Assembly: GCF_002811765.1 (NCBI RefSeq)
Contig: NZ_NPDR01000001.1
Span: 310,001-374,000, forward strand
DNA: 64,000 nucleotides
Source: Leptospira saintgironsiae
GTDB taxonomy: Bacteria; Spirochaetota; Leptospiria; Leptospirales; Leptospiraceae
Direction of reading: 5' to 3'
A program made the position numbers and the translations under genes. Positions 1 to 8,175 of this stretch are shown one piece after another (position 1 is the first letter of the stretch; every line of letters begins with the position of its first letter). A model generated the notes under the pieces. That model was not told the origin of the DNA. It made no database searches and saw only the letters and a list, made by a program, of their open reading frames with translations.

Positions 1-221
1 ATGCTGCCAATTTTTCCCAATTCCTCCGGCTTAATTTTCGCACCGGCGGCCTTCTTGTTCTCAGCCTGGATTTCACGATACACTTCCGCTCTGTGAACGG
101 AAACTTCTTTAGGAGCCTTGACTCCGATCTTTACTTGATCCCCTTTGATATCCACGATAACGATCTCAATATCGTCACCTATGATAATGGATTCATTAGT
201 ACGCCTAGCTAGTACGAGCAC
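1..221 (-). CDS. csrA: Carbon storage regulator CsrA (3' end cut by window)
   Basis: RNA-binding post-transcriptional regulator that binds GGA motifs near ribosome binding sites. The visible 73 codons begin [12 protein letters not shown] and carry the conserved [10 protein letters not shown] segment, whose arginine contacts RNA in characterised homologues. The start is GTG, and it follows the fliW stop directly: TAA at 224-222, GTG at 221-219, no spacer. Translation of the two is therefore probably coupled. The frame is still open at the window edge. The reading already has a charged tail after the core ([18 protein letters not shown]). Such a C-terminal extension is typical of CsrA proteins controlled by FliW. 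In Bacillus, FliW sequesters CsrA until flagellin is exported; the adjacency here suggests the same switch, by inference. Confidence 0.95.
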   Translation of the reverse strand, partial: MLVLARRTNESIIIGDDIEIVIVDIKGDQVKIGVKAPKEVSVHRAEVYREIQAENKKAAGAKIKPEELGKIGS

Positions 222-671
222 TTAGGACATCTCCACAGTGGCGCTTTCCAAAATTCTTTCACGTACAGAATGGATCTCGTTACGTGATACGAATTGGCGA
301 CCTGTCAAATCAGTCTTATTAATTAAAATAGGGCCTTGTAGATTTGCGGTCATAGAAGCCGGATCGTCATTCGGAATCGTCACAATGACTAAGGTCAAAG
401 CTTCCGAAACATCCTGCAACCCGATTTGAGAAAGTTCTTCCTGGCTCAAAATGGGTTTATATTCTTTTTTAAATAAAGAAGGTGGAATTACAACAAAAGC
501 AAGGTCCACTTCGTCGATGGACTGCAACCATTTGAATACTGACTCTTCGTCTTCTTCGATTAGGGCGAAACTTTTGTATCCCCCGAAACCTAGAAGTCCT
601 TCCGGAAATTTGATAAGTTGTCGCTCCGAAACTTTTATTTTTCCGAAAGGTTTGCTTTGGATCTCAATCAT
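222..671 (-). CDS. fliW: Flagellar assembly factor FliW
   Basis: A 149-residue protein of normal FliW length, beginning MIEIQSKPFGKIKV and containing the family hallmark FPEGLLGFGGYKSFALIEE near residues 22-41. FliW is a cytoplasmic protein that binds either flagellin or CsrA, so CsrA is freed from FliW when flagellin accumulates. The gene lies 96 bases downstream of flgL and abuts csrA with zero spacing. The order flgK-flgL-fliW-csrA is conserved in spirochaetes such as Borrelia. The start is ATG. No unusual residues or truncation were seen. Confidence 0.95.
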   Translation of the reverse strand: MIEIQSKPFGKIKVSERQLIKFPEGLLGFGGYKSFALIEEDEESVFKWLQSIDEVDLAFVVIPPSLFKKEYKPILSQEELSQIGLQDVSEALTLVIVTIPNDDPASMTANLQGPILINKTDLTGRQFVSRNEIHSVRERILESATVEMS

Positions 672-767
672 CGACCGACCTATTTTTCAGAGCATGGCTC
701 TAAGTTTATACTTTTTTCAAATCACTACAAGAAGAATTCCCCGACCTAATATCGGAGAATTTCACTC

Positions 768-2036
768 TTATCTTAGAAAGTCCATTAAAGTAGATTTGAT
801 TACCTTGGAGCCTACGTTAAGTGCATATTGATGGATTGTTTCCAGCCACTTCAAGTTCATGATAGTTTCTGGGAAATCGATCCCTTCGTTTTTAGCAAGT
901 AACTCGGTCATATAGGATTTATCGAAGGAAACTCTTTGAGAATGTTCCTCCATACGATTCATCCTTGCACCAACAATGGATCTATAACGAAGAACATTTT
1001 CTAATGCAAGATCCAAGTCTTGGATATCACGACCTGAAATTCTTTCTTGGTCTTTCTGGATCAAATCGTTCCTGAATTGGATCAATACATCGAATACTGA
1101 AAGTCCAGTAACAGTTGCAGATTTACTGTAATTATTAGGAGGTTCAGAATTGCCAGAATCGATCAAACCGATATCTCTCAGAACAGTTCCGCCATCCACA
1201 TCCTCTAACCAGATCTGGTGAGGTGCGGTGGAGCTAAGACTGATATTATCTTGAGCGAGTTTATTCGCCTTAGCCTCGATCGGAGAGTTATTGATCTTAT
1301 CTATGATATCATCGATGGTATCGCCAGCAGAAACCTGAACTTCTACTCCATCTATCTTAAACTTTTGATCAGAGACTGCAACGTAACCTGAGTTATCCAC
1401 ACGGCTGGTAACACTCATGTTCGTTCCCCAGAACACTTTGTTTCCAGGAATAGTAACTGGGATATATTCTCCCTTTTCGATCTCTCTGATCTGCTCTCCG
1501 ATATCTCCTCTGTATTCTACTCCGATGTATTGGTTCTTTAATTCCAATCCTTGGAGTCCTTTAATTTTGGATTCAATCGGTTCAAAAGGAGGTCTTTCGA
1601 TCACATGTCCGCCAAAGAGAGGTCTTCCAGTGGCATCTCTAGTGTTTGCTATATCGACTAACGCTCTAAGTAATTCATCTATCTCTTTACCAACAGCGAC
1701 TTCTAATTCGAAACCTTTATCACCTTGATAAATACCGTTAGAAGCTTGGACCGCAAGAACTCTCGCTCTTTGGAATAAGTTACCTATTCTGTCTAATTCG
1801 CCATCGATCTGTTGTAATCTTCCAAAGCCATCGTCAATGTTTGCTTGGAAAGTATCCAACTCGTTCATTCTAGATCGGAAGAACATTTGGTTGGTCGCCC
1901 TGCCAGGATCATCGGAAGGAGTCCTAATTCTTTGTCCTGTCCCCAATTGGTTTTGGGTTTCGTCCAAAGACAACTGGTGACGATTCAAAGTCCTCACCAG
2001 ACTGTTATTTTGCATCATGTTAGTGATCCGCATCAT
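768..2036 (-). CDS. flgL: Flagellar hook-filament junction protein FlgL (HAP3)
   Basis: A 422-residue hook-associated protein. The N-terminal flagellin-like D0/D1 helix is clear (MMRITNMMQNNSLVRTLN, then LGTGQRIRTPSDDPGRA), and a C-terminal helical partner ends the protein. The central region (about residues 160-330) is the variable outer domain, which makes the protein longer than the 317-residue enteric FlgL. It sits between hook cap FlgK and the filament and would be exported through the flagellar type III apparatus. The gene follows flgK after a 29-base gap that holds an AGGAGGCGAAGCC-type ribosome site close to the ATG. In Leptospira the filament is periplasmic. Confidence 0.95.
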   Translation of the reverse strand: MMRITNMMQNNSLVRTLNRHQLSLDETQNQLGTGQRIRTPSDDPGRATNQMFFRSRMNELDTFQANIDDGFGRLQQIDGELDRIGNLFQRARVLAVQASNGIYQGDKGFELEVAVGKEIDELLRALVDIANTRDATGRPLFGGHVIERPPFEPIESKIKGLQGLELKNQYIGVEYRGDIGEQIREIEKGEYIPVTIPGNKVFWGTNMSVTSRVDNSGYVAVSDQKFKIDGVEVQVSAGDTIDDIIDKINNSPIEAKANKLAQDNISLSSTAPHQIWLEDVDGGTVLRDIGLIDSGNSEPPNNYSKSATVTGLSVFDVLIQFRNDLIQKDQERISGRDIQDLDLALENVLRYRSIVGARMNRMEEHSQRVSFDKSYMTELLAKNEGIDFPETIMNLKWLETIHQYALNVGSKVIKSTLMDFLR

Positions 2037-2065
2037 GGCTTCGCCTCCTTGCTATTCCGGCGGAA

Positions 2066-3976
2066 TTATGCGCCCAAACGATTGATGATCGTATCTAGAA
2101 TTTCATTCATAGTGTTGATCATCTTCGCAGACGCATTGTACGAGTGCTGGAACTGGACCATATTGGCCATTTCCTCGTCCAAACTTACACCCATCACCGA
2201 CTGTCTCATATTTTCGAGTTCGGTCATAAGATCTGATTGGATCCCAAATTCTTGTTTTGATTCTCTTGCTTCTGTTGCAAGTTTAGAGATCAGACTATTA
2301 TAAAAATCATCTGTGGTTTTGGAATAATCCACCATCACAGGATTATTTCTAAGGGAAGAAGCTACTAAAAGAGCATTCCTACCGTCCTTATGACCCCCAG
2401 GAGAATTATAATCTCCTGTTCCACCAACGTCCTTTCCTCTTGCTGCCGCGATATTTGCTACGTTATTCGCAATATGCTCATTCACTTTAAAATGAGAAGA
2501 AGGATGAAAATGTGGAGTTAAAGTAATGTCTTCCGGCTTAGATTGAAGTTTGGTAATTTCTCCCAAACGTTTATAATCATAAGCACCAGAAGGTCCGGAA
2601 GCCATCAGCATTCCAGTCAAACCAACTAATAATTCTCCAGAATCTTCAATATGTCTAAGAATGAAGTTTTTCTTAGGAGAATCTTCTGCAACAGTCGCTT
2701 TGAATGCTAATTGGTTATCATGGTTCATATAAGCCACAACACCAACCTTAGAAGCATTTATACGTTTAATAATACCGTTCAGAGTATCATTTGCAGAATA
2801 AGGAATTAAAACCTGAGTTTCTTTTTCGTCAGGTTTTAAGAATGTCATGGTTCCGCTGATCCCTACAGGACGATCCGGATCCAAAGTATTCTTACCTGTT
2901 ACTCTAAAGATCGCAGAAATATCATTCTGGCCATCGCCGTCTGAATCATATTCACCGAAAGTATTCAAAGCCAAAGAACGAATATCGAAGAAGTTCTGAT
3001 TCGTATTTCCATTCAAACCAAAACCGTCTTTATGGATCTCGTTGATCACGTCCATAACGTTGATCGCAAGAGCATCCACTTGATCGATTTTCTCACCCAG
3101 GATCTTATCTCTAACTTCGATCAAACCCTGTAATCTTCCTTTTCGGAGAAGGACGGGATCTCCAGTAACCTTCCAATAAAGATCTAATAAACCATCTTTA
3201 GAAGGATTTCCTAATATATCGACTTTATTGAGCTTGCCACCTTGGACAAGGATCTGCTGGCCAATAAATACCATCAGCTCGTCTTCATCACTTCTACCAA
3301 TTGTGATATCAGTTAAGCCAGAAAGTTCTTGGAGAAGAGCATCTCTTTTGTCGTAAAGATCGTTCGGTCTATCGCCTAAAGCTTCCGACTTAGCAATCCT
3401 TTCGTTTAAAGTACGGATATTCTCCCCGATCGTATTCAGATGAAGTGCATGAGCTTCGATCTCACGGTTCGATTGATCCCTCAATTGAGAAAGTTTACGA
3501 TACACATCTTCAATTCTACTTCCGAGGCCTTGTGCTTTTTCTAAAACTACGGAGCGATGTGCGTTATCTTCAGGATAATTTGCGAGTTCTTCCCAAGAAG
3601 ACCAGAATTTATCCATTAAAGTTCTAAGAGTAGTACCGTTAGGCTCGTTGAAAATATTCTCTGCTTGGTAGAGATATTCATTCTTTGCTGCCCAATAATC
3701 TTTTACACCAGAAGTTTCAATAATTCGATCATCGATAAAATTATCTCTAACACGTTCGATGGAACCGATTTCAACACCTTGACCGATCTGGCCAGGAAGA
3801 TGAGCGCGATTCAAAGAAGGTTCGTACAGAGGGTCAGTCGCTTGTAAAACAACTCTTTGGCGAGAATAATGTTTATTATCCGCGTTTGAAATATTATGGC
3901 CGGTAGTTTGTAAGGCCTGCTGATGAGCCGCAAGACCTCTTTTACCAATTTCTAATCCGGAGAATGTGGATCCCAT
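2066..3976 (-). CDS. flgK: Flagellar hook-associated protein FlgK (HAP1)
   Basis: A 636-residue protein with the FlgK N-terminal signature [21 protein letters not shown] (about residues 14-34; the ISNAxxxxYSRQ block) and the C-terminal heptad region ([20 protein letters not shown]) that folds back as domain D0. The middle (about residues 330-480) is a variable outer domain. It forms the first hook-filament junction zone. flgN, its likely chaperone gene, lies just upstream with a 22-base gap; flgL follows. Length is slightly above the enteric protein (547 residues), as is common in spirochaetes. Start ATG with a GGAGG-type site upstream. Confidence 0.95.
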   Translation of the reverse strand: MGSTFSGLEIGKRGLAAHQQALQTTGHNISNADNKHYSRQRVVLQATDPLYEPSLNRAHLPGQIGQGVEIGSIERVRDNFIDDRIIETSGVKDYWAAKNEYLYQAENIFNEPNGTTLRTLMDKFWSSWEELANYPEDNAHRSVVLEKAQGLGSRIEDVYRKLSQLRDQSNREIEAHALHLNTIGENIRTLNERIAKSEALGDRPNDLYDKRDALLQELSGLTDITIGRSDEDELMVFIGQQILVQGGKLNKVDILGNPSKDGLLDLYWKVTGDPVLLRKGRLQGLIEVRDKILGEKIDQVDALAINVMDVINEIHKDGFGLNGNTNQNFFDIRSLALNTFGEYDSDGDGQNDISAIFRVTGKNTLDPDRPVGISGTMTFLKPDEKETQVLIPYSANDTLNGIIKRINASKVGVVAYMNHDNQLAFKATVAEDSPKKNFILRHIEDSGELLVGLTGMLMASGPSGAYDYKRLGEITKLQSKPEDITLTPHFHPSSHFKVNEHIANNVANIAAARGKDVGGTGDYNSPGGHKDGRNALLVASSLRNNPVMVDYSKTTDDFYNSLISKLATEARESKQEFGIQSDLMTELENMRQSVMGVSLDEEMANMVQFQHSYNASAKMINTMNEILDTIINRLGA

Positions 3977-3998
3977 ACTTCTTCCCTCCTATCCAATC

Positions 3999-4535
3999 TT
4001 ACGCGGAAGCGTTTACGAGCACCGAGGAACGTTTCTTTTTGTTCCTAACAGTGCTTGGATTTTCATCCTCGTAAACTGCGACTTCTCCGCTATTTGCGTT
4101 TGTTCGCATCGCGTCGATGGTGGCCTTCAAAAATTCCTGTCTGGTTCGGATCAATTTATCATTGGCTTTGATCTTATCTTTAAGCCTATGAACCGTATCC
4201 TTCAATCTTGTTCCGAGTTGTTTCAACTTGTGCTCGGATTCACGGTCTATCTTATTTAAAAAATCAGTAAGAGTAAGTTCGCCTTCTTTAGGAATTCCTA
4301 AATTACCTGATGTATAAACATCATGAATAGCGGACATACGAACTCTTTCCAGTTCGCTTGCGTGAACGATCAATTCATAAGTCTTTTTAGAAATCGTTTC
4401 CAAAGATCTTCCGTCCGCTTTCGTGATCGATTCAGTCTTTTCTTTCTCTAACTCCAGGATTTCGGAGTACAGTCGGATTTCTTCCTCGAAAAGAGAAGAC
4501 ACCCGATCCAACCATTCCTCTTTATTTAATATCAT
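3999..4535 (-). CDS. flgN: Probable FlgN-type export chaperone
   Basis: A 178-residue, mostly alpha-helical and highly charged protein (two long predicted coiled segments, about 10-65 and 90-145). FlgN proteins are poorly conserved helical chaperones that hold FlgK and FlgL for export. The call rests on the helical pattern, the size and the position directly upstream of flgK. The C-terminal 30 residues (after about 150) are basic and probably disordered. It is the first gene of the visible flagellar run. Its 241-base upstream gap to a divergent gene carries a strong palindrome described separately. Confidence 0.75.
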   Translation of the reverse strand: MILNKEEWLDRVSSLFEEEIRLYSEILELEKEKTESITKADGRSLETISKKTYELIVHASELERVRMSAIHDVYTSGNLGIPKEGELTLTDFLNKIDRESEHKLKQLGTRLKDTVHRLKDKIKANDKLIRTRQEFLKATIDAMRTNANSGEVAVYEDENPSTVRNKKKRSSVLVNASA

Positions 4536-4694
4536 TGTCCGGTCCCTGTTCTTTGTTTCGGCGGAATCCAGAATTTTATGAGGGGTTTTTTTAGAAATTC
4601 AGAGGCTTAAAAAGTGGAGATGTAGAACTAGGAAGAATTTTCTAAAGAGAAGAAGGTGATTTGCTGAAATCCGGAATTCCCATAAGAGACATAA

Positions 4695-4730
4695 TTTTTC
4701 TAGACGTTGGAATTCCAACATCTAGAAAAA
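4695..4730. repeat. 36-base near-perfect palindrome between divergent genes
   Basis: The two 18-base halves are complementary apart from one mismatched pair (C4705 against A4720). The centre is GTTGGAATTCCAAC with no loop, and the outer arms are TTTTTCTAGA and TCTAGAAAAA. It lies 160 bases upstream of flgN and 47 bases upstream of the GH25 muramidase gene. The two genes diverge, so an ordinary terminator for either is not expected here. A dimeric regulator site or a cruciform-prone element fits the symmetry better. The function is inferred. Confidence 0.75.
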
Positions 4731-4776
4731 AGGCTGAATTCTTACTTTCACAGGATTTCTTTATCAAAGCATACAT

Positions 4777-5493
4777 ATGAAAGCCATTCAAAAAATAACT
4801 CTCCTTCTTTCAATACTCGTCGTAGCTGTGAGCAGTTTATATACCGCTTTCGATAAAGGAATCATCTGGTTTGTATATCCATCTGAATCTAAATATCCGA
4901 TCCGAGGGATTGATGTTTCTAATCATCAAGGAGATATTAATTGGAAGAAGGTCTCAGAAAACAAAATCAACTTCGCGTATATTAAGGCTACTGAAGGTGG
5001 AGATTGGAAAGATAAAGCCTTCTTACGAAATTGGAAAGAAGCAAATCAGTTAGGGATCAGAGTCGGAGCCTATCATTTTTTCACATTATGCCGTTCTGGA
5101 AAAGAACAAGCTGCTAATTTTATTTCATTAGTTCCCAAAGATCCTGAGTCATTACCTCCCGTTGCCGATCTAGAGTTTGTTGGAAACTGCAAAGAAAGAC
5201 CTCCCATACAGGACGTGAAAAAAGAAATCCAAGATTTTTTAATCGCATTAGAAAATCATTATGGTAAAAAGCCGATCTTATATCTTACCTACGAATTTAT
5301 AGATCAATATTTAGAAGACGATTTTTCGGAATATCCAGTTTGGATCCGGGATATATTCGGACATCCATCCTCTTCTTTCAAAAGGAATTGGATCATATGG
5401 CAATATCATAGCAGAGCAAGATTGGAAGGGATAGAAGGTCCGGTAGATCTGAATGTTTTGAGAGGTACTGAGGAGACTTTAAAGAATTTATAG
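4777..5493 (+). CDS. GH25 family muramidase (lysozyme), membrane-anchored
   Basis: A 238-residue glycoside hydrolase family 25 protein that would cut the MurNAc-GlcNAc bond of peptidoglycan. An N-terminal hydrophobic segment (about residues 5-25) works as an uncleaved anchor or signal. The fold then begins at GIDVSNHQGDINW with Asp46. The catalytic DxE pair is Asp131-Leu-Glu133 in VADLEF. Spacing between the first Asp and the DxE matches characterised GH25 enzymes (85 against 89 residues). The terminal WQYHSRARLEGI..VDLN block is also typical. The gene lies 12 bases before the thioesterase gene, so the two are probably co-transcribed. It probably acts in peptidoglycan remodelling in the periplasm. 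Confidence 0.9.
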   Translation: MKAIQKITLLLSILVVAVSSLYTAFDKGIIWFVYPSESKYPIRGIDVSNHQGDINWKKVSENKINFAYIKATEGGDWKDKAFLRNWKEANQLGIRVGAYHFFTLCRSGKEQAANFISLVPKDPESLPPVADLEFVGNCKERPPIQDVKKEIQDFLIALENHYGKKPILYLTYEFIDQYLEDDFSEYPVWIRDIFGHPSSSFKRNWIIWQYHSRARLEGIEGPVDLNVLRGTEETLKNL

Positions 5494-5505
5494 AAGTTTA
5501 AATGT

Positions 5506-5919
5506 ATGGCGAATAAAATTTACACCGTAAACAAGATCATTCGGATGCAACATTGTGATCCGGGAGGAGTCGTTTTCACACCTCAATACTTTAACTTATT
5601 TGTAGAAGCGATAGAAGATTGGTTTAGAGAAGGAATCGGATTCGGATTTTCTCAAATGGTGAGTAGAGATCATCAAGGTATTCCTGCTATGAAGATCGTA
5701 GCGAAATTTTATAAGCCCTCTAAGTTAGGAGATATATTAGAATTTCGAGTAAAAGTAAAACGTCTTAGGCGCCAGAATATCTTGATCCATGTGGAAGCTC
5801 TGTGTGAACAAGAAAGGAGATGCTCCGGAGATTTTTTACACGGATTTGCATCTCTTAAAAGTTTAAGCTTAACCGATTGGCCTCAAGACATTTATCGTAA
5901 ATTAGAAGAATATCTATAA
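5506..5919 (+). CDS. Acyl-CoA thioesterase, 4-hydroxybenzoyl-CoA/YbgC hot-dog family
   Basis: A 137-residue single hot-dog domain. The family signature appears as MQHCDPGGVVFTPQYFNLFVEA (about residues 14-35), where Asp18 in CDPGG matches the catalytic Asp of YbgC and 4-hydroxybenzoyl-CoA thioesterases. The second conserved strand pair is VKVKRLRRQNILIHVEAL. No signal peptide, so cytosolic. The natural acyl-CoA cannot be read from sequence; short-chain or aromatic substrates are both known in the family. Start ATG 12 bases after the GH25 stop. Confidence 0.85.
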   Translation: MANKIYTVNKIIRMQHCDPGGVVFTPQYFNLFVEAIEDWFREGIGFGFSQMVSRDHQGIPAMKIVAKFYKPSKLGDILEFRVKVKRLRRQNILIHVEALCEQERRCSGDFLHGFASLKSLSLTDWPQDIYRKLEEYL

Positions 5920-5944
5920 CTTCTATCTTTTCGTTCACAATAAA

Positions 5945-5958
5945 TAAACGATCGTTTA
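5945..5958. promoter_or_regulatory. 14-base perfect palindrome, candidate operator
   Basis: TAAACGATCGTTTA is a perfect inverted repeat lying 75 bases before the ATG at 6020 of the alpha/beta hydrolase gene. Its AACGNNCGTT core resembles operators bound by TetR-type repressors. No regulator gene adjoins it. The assignment is inference from symmetry and position. Confidence 0.45.
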
Positions 5959-6019
5959 CATACTCAAATATTATTCTTTCTTGAATCCTAAACGAATCCG
6001 AGTAATATTCGCCCCTATC

Positions 6020-6934
6020 ATGCCCGCCGATCTAAAAGAAGAACTGCAAACTTTTCCTTTCCCCACTGATTTTCCAGAAGTACGTTCCAAATATATACAT
6101 GCTAACGGACAAAAGTTTTTTGTATTAGAGTCAGGCCCTAAAGACGGAAAACCATTATTATTATTACATGGGTTTCCGGAATTCTCTTATGCCTGGAAAA
6201 ACCAAATCGGTTATTTTGCAAAGCTTGGATATTTAGTGATCGCTCCAGATCAACGAGGATATGCAAGAAGTTCTAAACCTAAATCTATCTCCGATTATGG
6301 ATTAGATATTTTATCCGAAGATATTATTTCAATTCTAGATGTTTATGGAATTTCCAAAACGGATATTATAGCTCATGATTGGGGAGGAGCAGTAACATAT
6401 TGGACTCTCTCCAAGTTTCCAGAAAGATTTAGAAAAGCATGCATTTTGAATGTCCCTCATCCAACGATCATGAAAAGAAAAATTCTTTCTGATAAGTCTC
6501 AAAGAAAGAAGAGTATGTACATTCTTTTCTTTAGGATTCCTTGGTTACCTGAATTCTTACTTTCCAGATTAAATTTCAGAAAATTAGAAAGATCCTTAAC
6601 TAAAACATCTATGAAAGGTGCATTCTCTCCAGAAGAAATCTCTCTTTATAAAGAAGTTTGGGCAATACCCGGATGTATAAAGTCAATGCTACATTGGTAC
6701 CGCGCAGCAGTCAAAAATCCTCCTAAATTGATCCGAAGCAGAAAGATCAAAGTCCCTACTAGGATTTTCTGGGGAGAGAAAGACAGGTTTTTAGCGAAAG
6801 AAATGGCAGAAGAAACTTTGGAATTATTTTTAGATGTATCCGTTCGTTTCTTTTCTAAAGGCACTCACTGGATCCATCATGAGATCCCTCAGATATTAAA
6901 TCCTGAATTAGAGTCCTTTTTATTAGAAGAATAG
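6020..6934 (+). CDS. Alpha/beta hydrolase, epoxide hydrolase/dehalogenase-like
   Basis: A 304-residue cytosolic alpha/beta hydrolase. The oxyanion-hole motif is HGFPE starting at His50. The nucleophile elbow is AHDWGG with Asp120, which is Asp rather than Ser, as in epoxide hydrolases and haloalkane dehalogenases. Asp255 (GEKDRF) is the likely acid and His283 (GTHWIHHE) the base. A cap domain lies at about residues 130-235. ATG 6020 is preferred over an in-frame TTG 13 codons upstream, because homologues begin near this point. It stands alone, with a perfect palindrome upstream that may be an operator. HGFPE together with WGG favours epoxide hydrolase, but a fluoroacetate or haloalkane dehalogenase cannot be excluded. 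Confidence 0.85.
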   Translation: MPADLKEELQTFPFPTDFPEVRSKYIHANGQKFFVLESGPKDGKPLLLLHGFPEFSYAWKNQIGYFAKLGYLVIAPDQRGYARSSKPKSISDYGLDILSEDIISILDVYGISKTDIIAHDWGGAVTYWTLSKFPERFRKACILNVPHPTIMKRKILSDKSQRKKSMYILFFRIPWLPEFLLSRLNFRKLERSLTKTSMKGAFSPEEISLYKEVWAIPGCIKSMLHWYRAAVKNPPKLIRSRKIKVPTRIFWGEKDRFLAKEMAEETLELFLDVSVRFFSKGTHWIHHEIPQILNPELESFLLEE

Positions 6935-7022
6935 ATTCTTTCCAAATTTGGAAAAATATTTCTGTACCAATATACGTCTTATCCGATTATAAGAATGTCC
7001 GTGTCTCGGACTCCTTTTTCCA

Positions 7023-8126
7023 ATGCGTATCTTTTCTAAAAATATCTTTCTATTTGTATCTCTAATTCTCTTTTCTAGCTCTTTACATTTTGCAAAAGAG
7101 ACTATTAAAAAGAAAAAAGAAGAACCTAAAAAAGTTTCAGTTGTTCCAAAGCTGAACCACATTGCTCTAAATTCTAAACCAGAAAAGAAGAAGGAGGAGA
7201 AAAAACCTAAGACTGTTGTCTCGGAACAAAAAACATCTAAAAGATTAAAAGGTGAGATAGTAGAAAAAAAGGAAGAACTGTTTTCATTCTCTCTTGCTGG
7301 TAGAAAGTTCGCACAAGGTGAACTTCTATTTTTAAGAATAAAACCTTTGCCTAAAATTTTAGATAAGCTCGGAAATTTTACAATCAGCTGGGAAGGGCAA
7401 GAGATCCCATTCAATCAAAGAGAAGGTTATATACTCACCTTTCTTCCTATCTCTCCTGAATTTTCAAAACCATACGGAGTTTTGGAATTAACCGAAAAAC
7501 ATCTCTTCACTAAAAACGATTCCAAGAAGTACGAGATCCCGATCCAAAAAACTTACTTTGCGACTTCTAAAGTTTCTCATCTTACAATGGATAAACAGTA
7601 TACGACTGACGAACTTTCAGAAGAAACAAAAACATTCATCAAAGAATGTTCCGAAGCAAAAGCAAAGGCATTTCAATCTAAGTCGGATCTTCAGATAGAA
7701 ACGGATTTCGAATACCCGGTTCACAATCCAATCTTAAACAGCCCTTTTTATAAACGTAGGATCTATAATAAAGAGAAGGGTCGTCCTCATGGTGGCTCTG
7801 ATTTCAAAGGTGGTATTGGAGATCCAATTTACGCAATCAATGATGGCACCGTGATCTTAGCAAGATCTATGTACTACGAAGGAAACTTCACAGTGATAGA
7901 TCATGGGTTGGAAATTTATTCCTTATATATGCACCAATCTGAAATTTTAGTAAAGCCAGGTGATAAAGTGAAGAAGGGAGATTTGATCGGCAAGATAGGA
8001 ACTACCGGTATGTCAACAGGTCCCCATTTGCATTTGGGACTTAGAGTTTTAGGAACAATGATCGATCCACTTTCAGTTGTTCAAACAGATCTAATAGAAG
8101 TTAGAAAGAAAACTTCCAAAAAATAA
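7023..8126 (+). CDS. Secreted M23 (LytM-type) zinc metallopeptidase
   Basis: A 367-residue exported protein. Signal peptide at residues 1-24, a lysine-rich linker (about 25-85), a beta-rich middle region, then a C-terminal LytM/M23 domain. The zinc ligands are His256 and Asp260 (HGGSD) and His337 of the HLH motif, with His335 as the catalytic partner, so the enzyme looks active rather than an EnvC-like activator. Such enzymes cleave peptidoglycan cross-links. It is convergent with the citrate synthase gene, and a 28-base hairpin sits in the 49-base gap between them. Confidence 0.9.
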   Translation: MRIFSKNIFLFVSLILFSSSLHFAKETIKKKKEEPKKVSVVPKLNHIALNSKPEKKKEEKKPKTVVSEQKTSKRLKGEIVEKKEELFSFSLAGRKFAQGELLFLRIKPLPKILDKLGNFTISWEGQEIPFNQREGYILTFLPISPEFSKPYGVLELTEKHLFTKNDSKKYEIPIQKTYFATSKVSHLTMDKQYTTDELSEETKTFIKECSEAKAKAFQSKSDLQIETDFEYPVHNPILNSPFYKRRIYNKEKGRPHGGSDFKGGIGDPIYAINDGTVILARSMYYEGNFTVIDHGLEIYSLYMHQSEILVKPGDKVKKGDLIGKIGTTGMSTGPHLHLGLRVLGTMIDPLSVVQTDLIEVRKKTSKK

Positions 8127-8135
8127 TCCATCGAA

Positions 8136-8163
8136 TCGGGAGAGAAGATAATATCTCTCCCGA
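8136..8163. terminator. Hairpin between convergent genes
   Basis: Ten-base perfect arms (TCGGGAGAGA and TCTCTCCCGA) around an 8-base loop, placed between the M23 peptidase stop at 8126 and the citrate synthase stop at 8176. On the minus strand an A/T-rich stretch ending in six Ts follows after about ten bases. On the plus strand there is no clear T-run. It is probably a bidirectional terminator or a 3'-end stabiliser. Confidence 0.55.
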
Positions 8164-8175
8164 TAATAGGTCTTT

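Noticed and set aside
451..831. 126-codon plus-strand frame across fliW and the flgL end
   Set aside because: It is antisense to two well-supported genes and has a low-complexity Ser-rich translation.
4555..4578. Sigma-28-like promoter upstream of flgN on the minus strand
   Set aside because: TAAAATTC and GCCGAAAC resemble the two elements, but only 8 bases separate them, against about 11 expected.
6923..7414. 163-codon minus-strand frame over the M23 peptidase start
   Set aside because: It is a Phe/Ser-rich shadow of the lysine-rich linker in the real gene.
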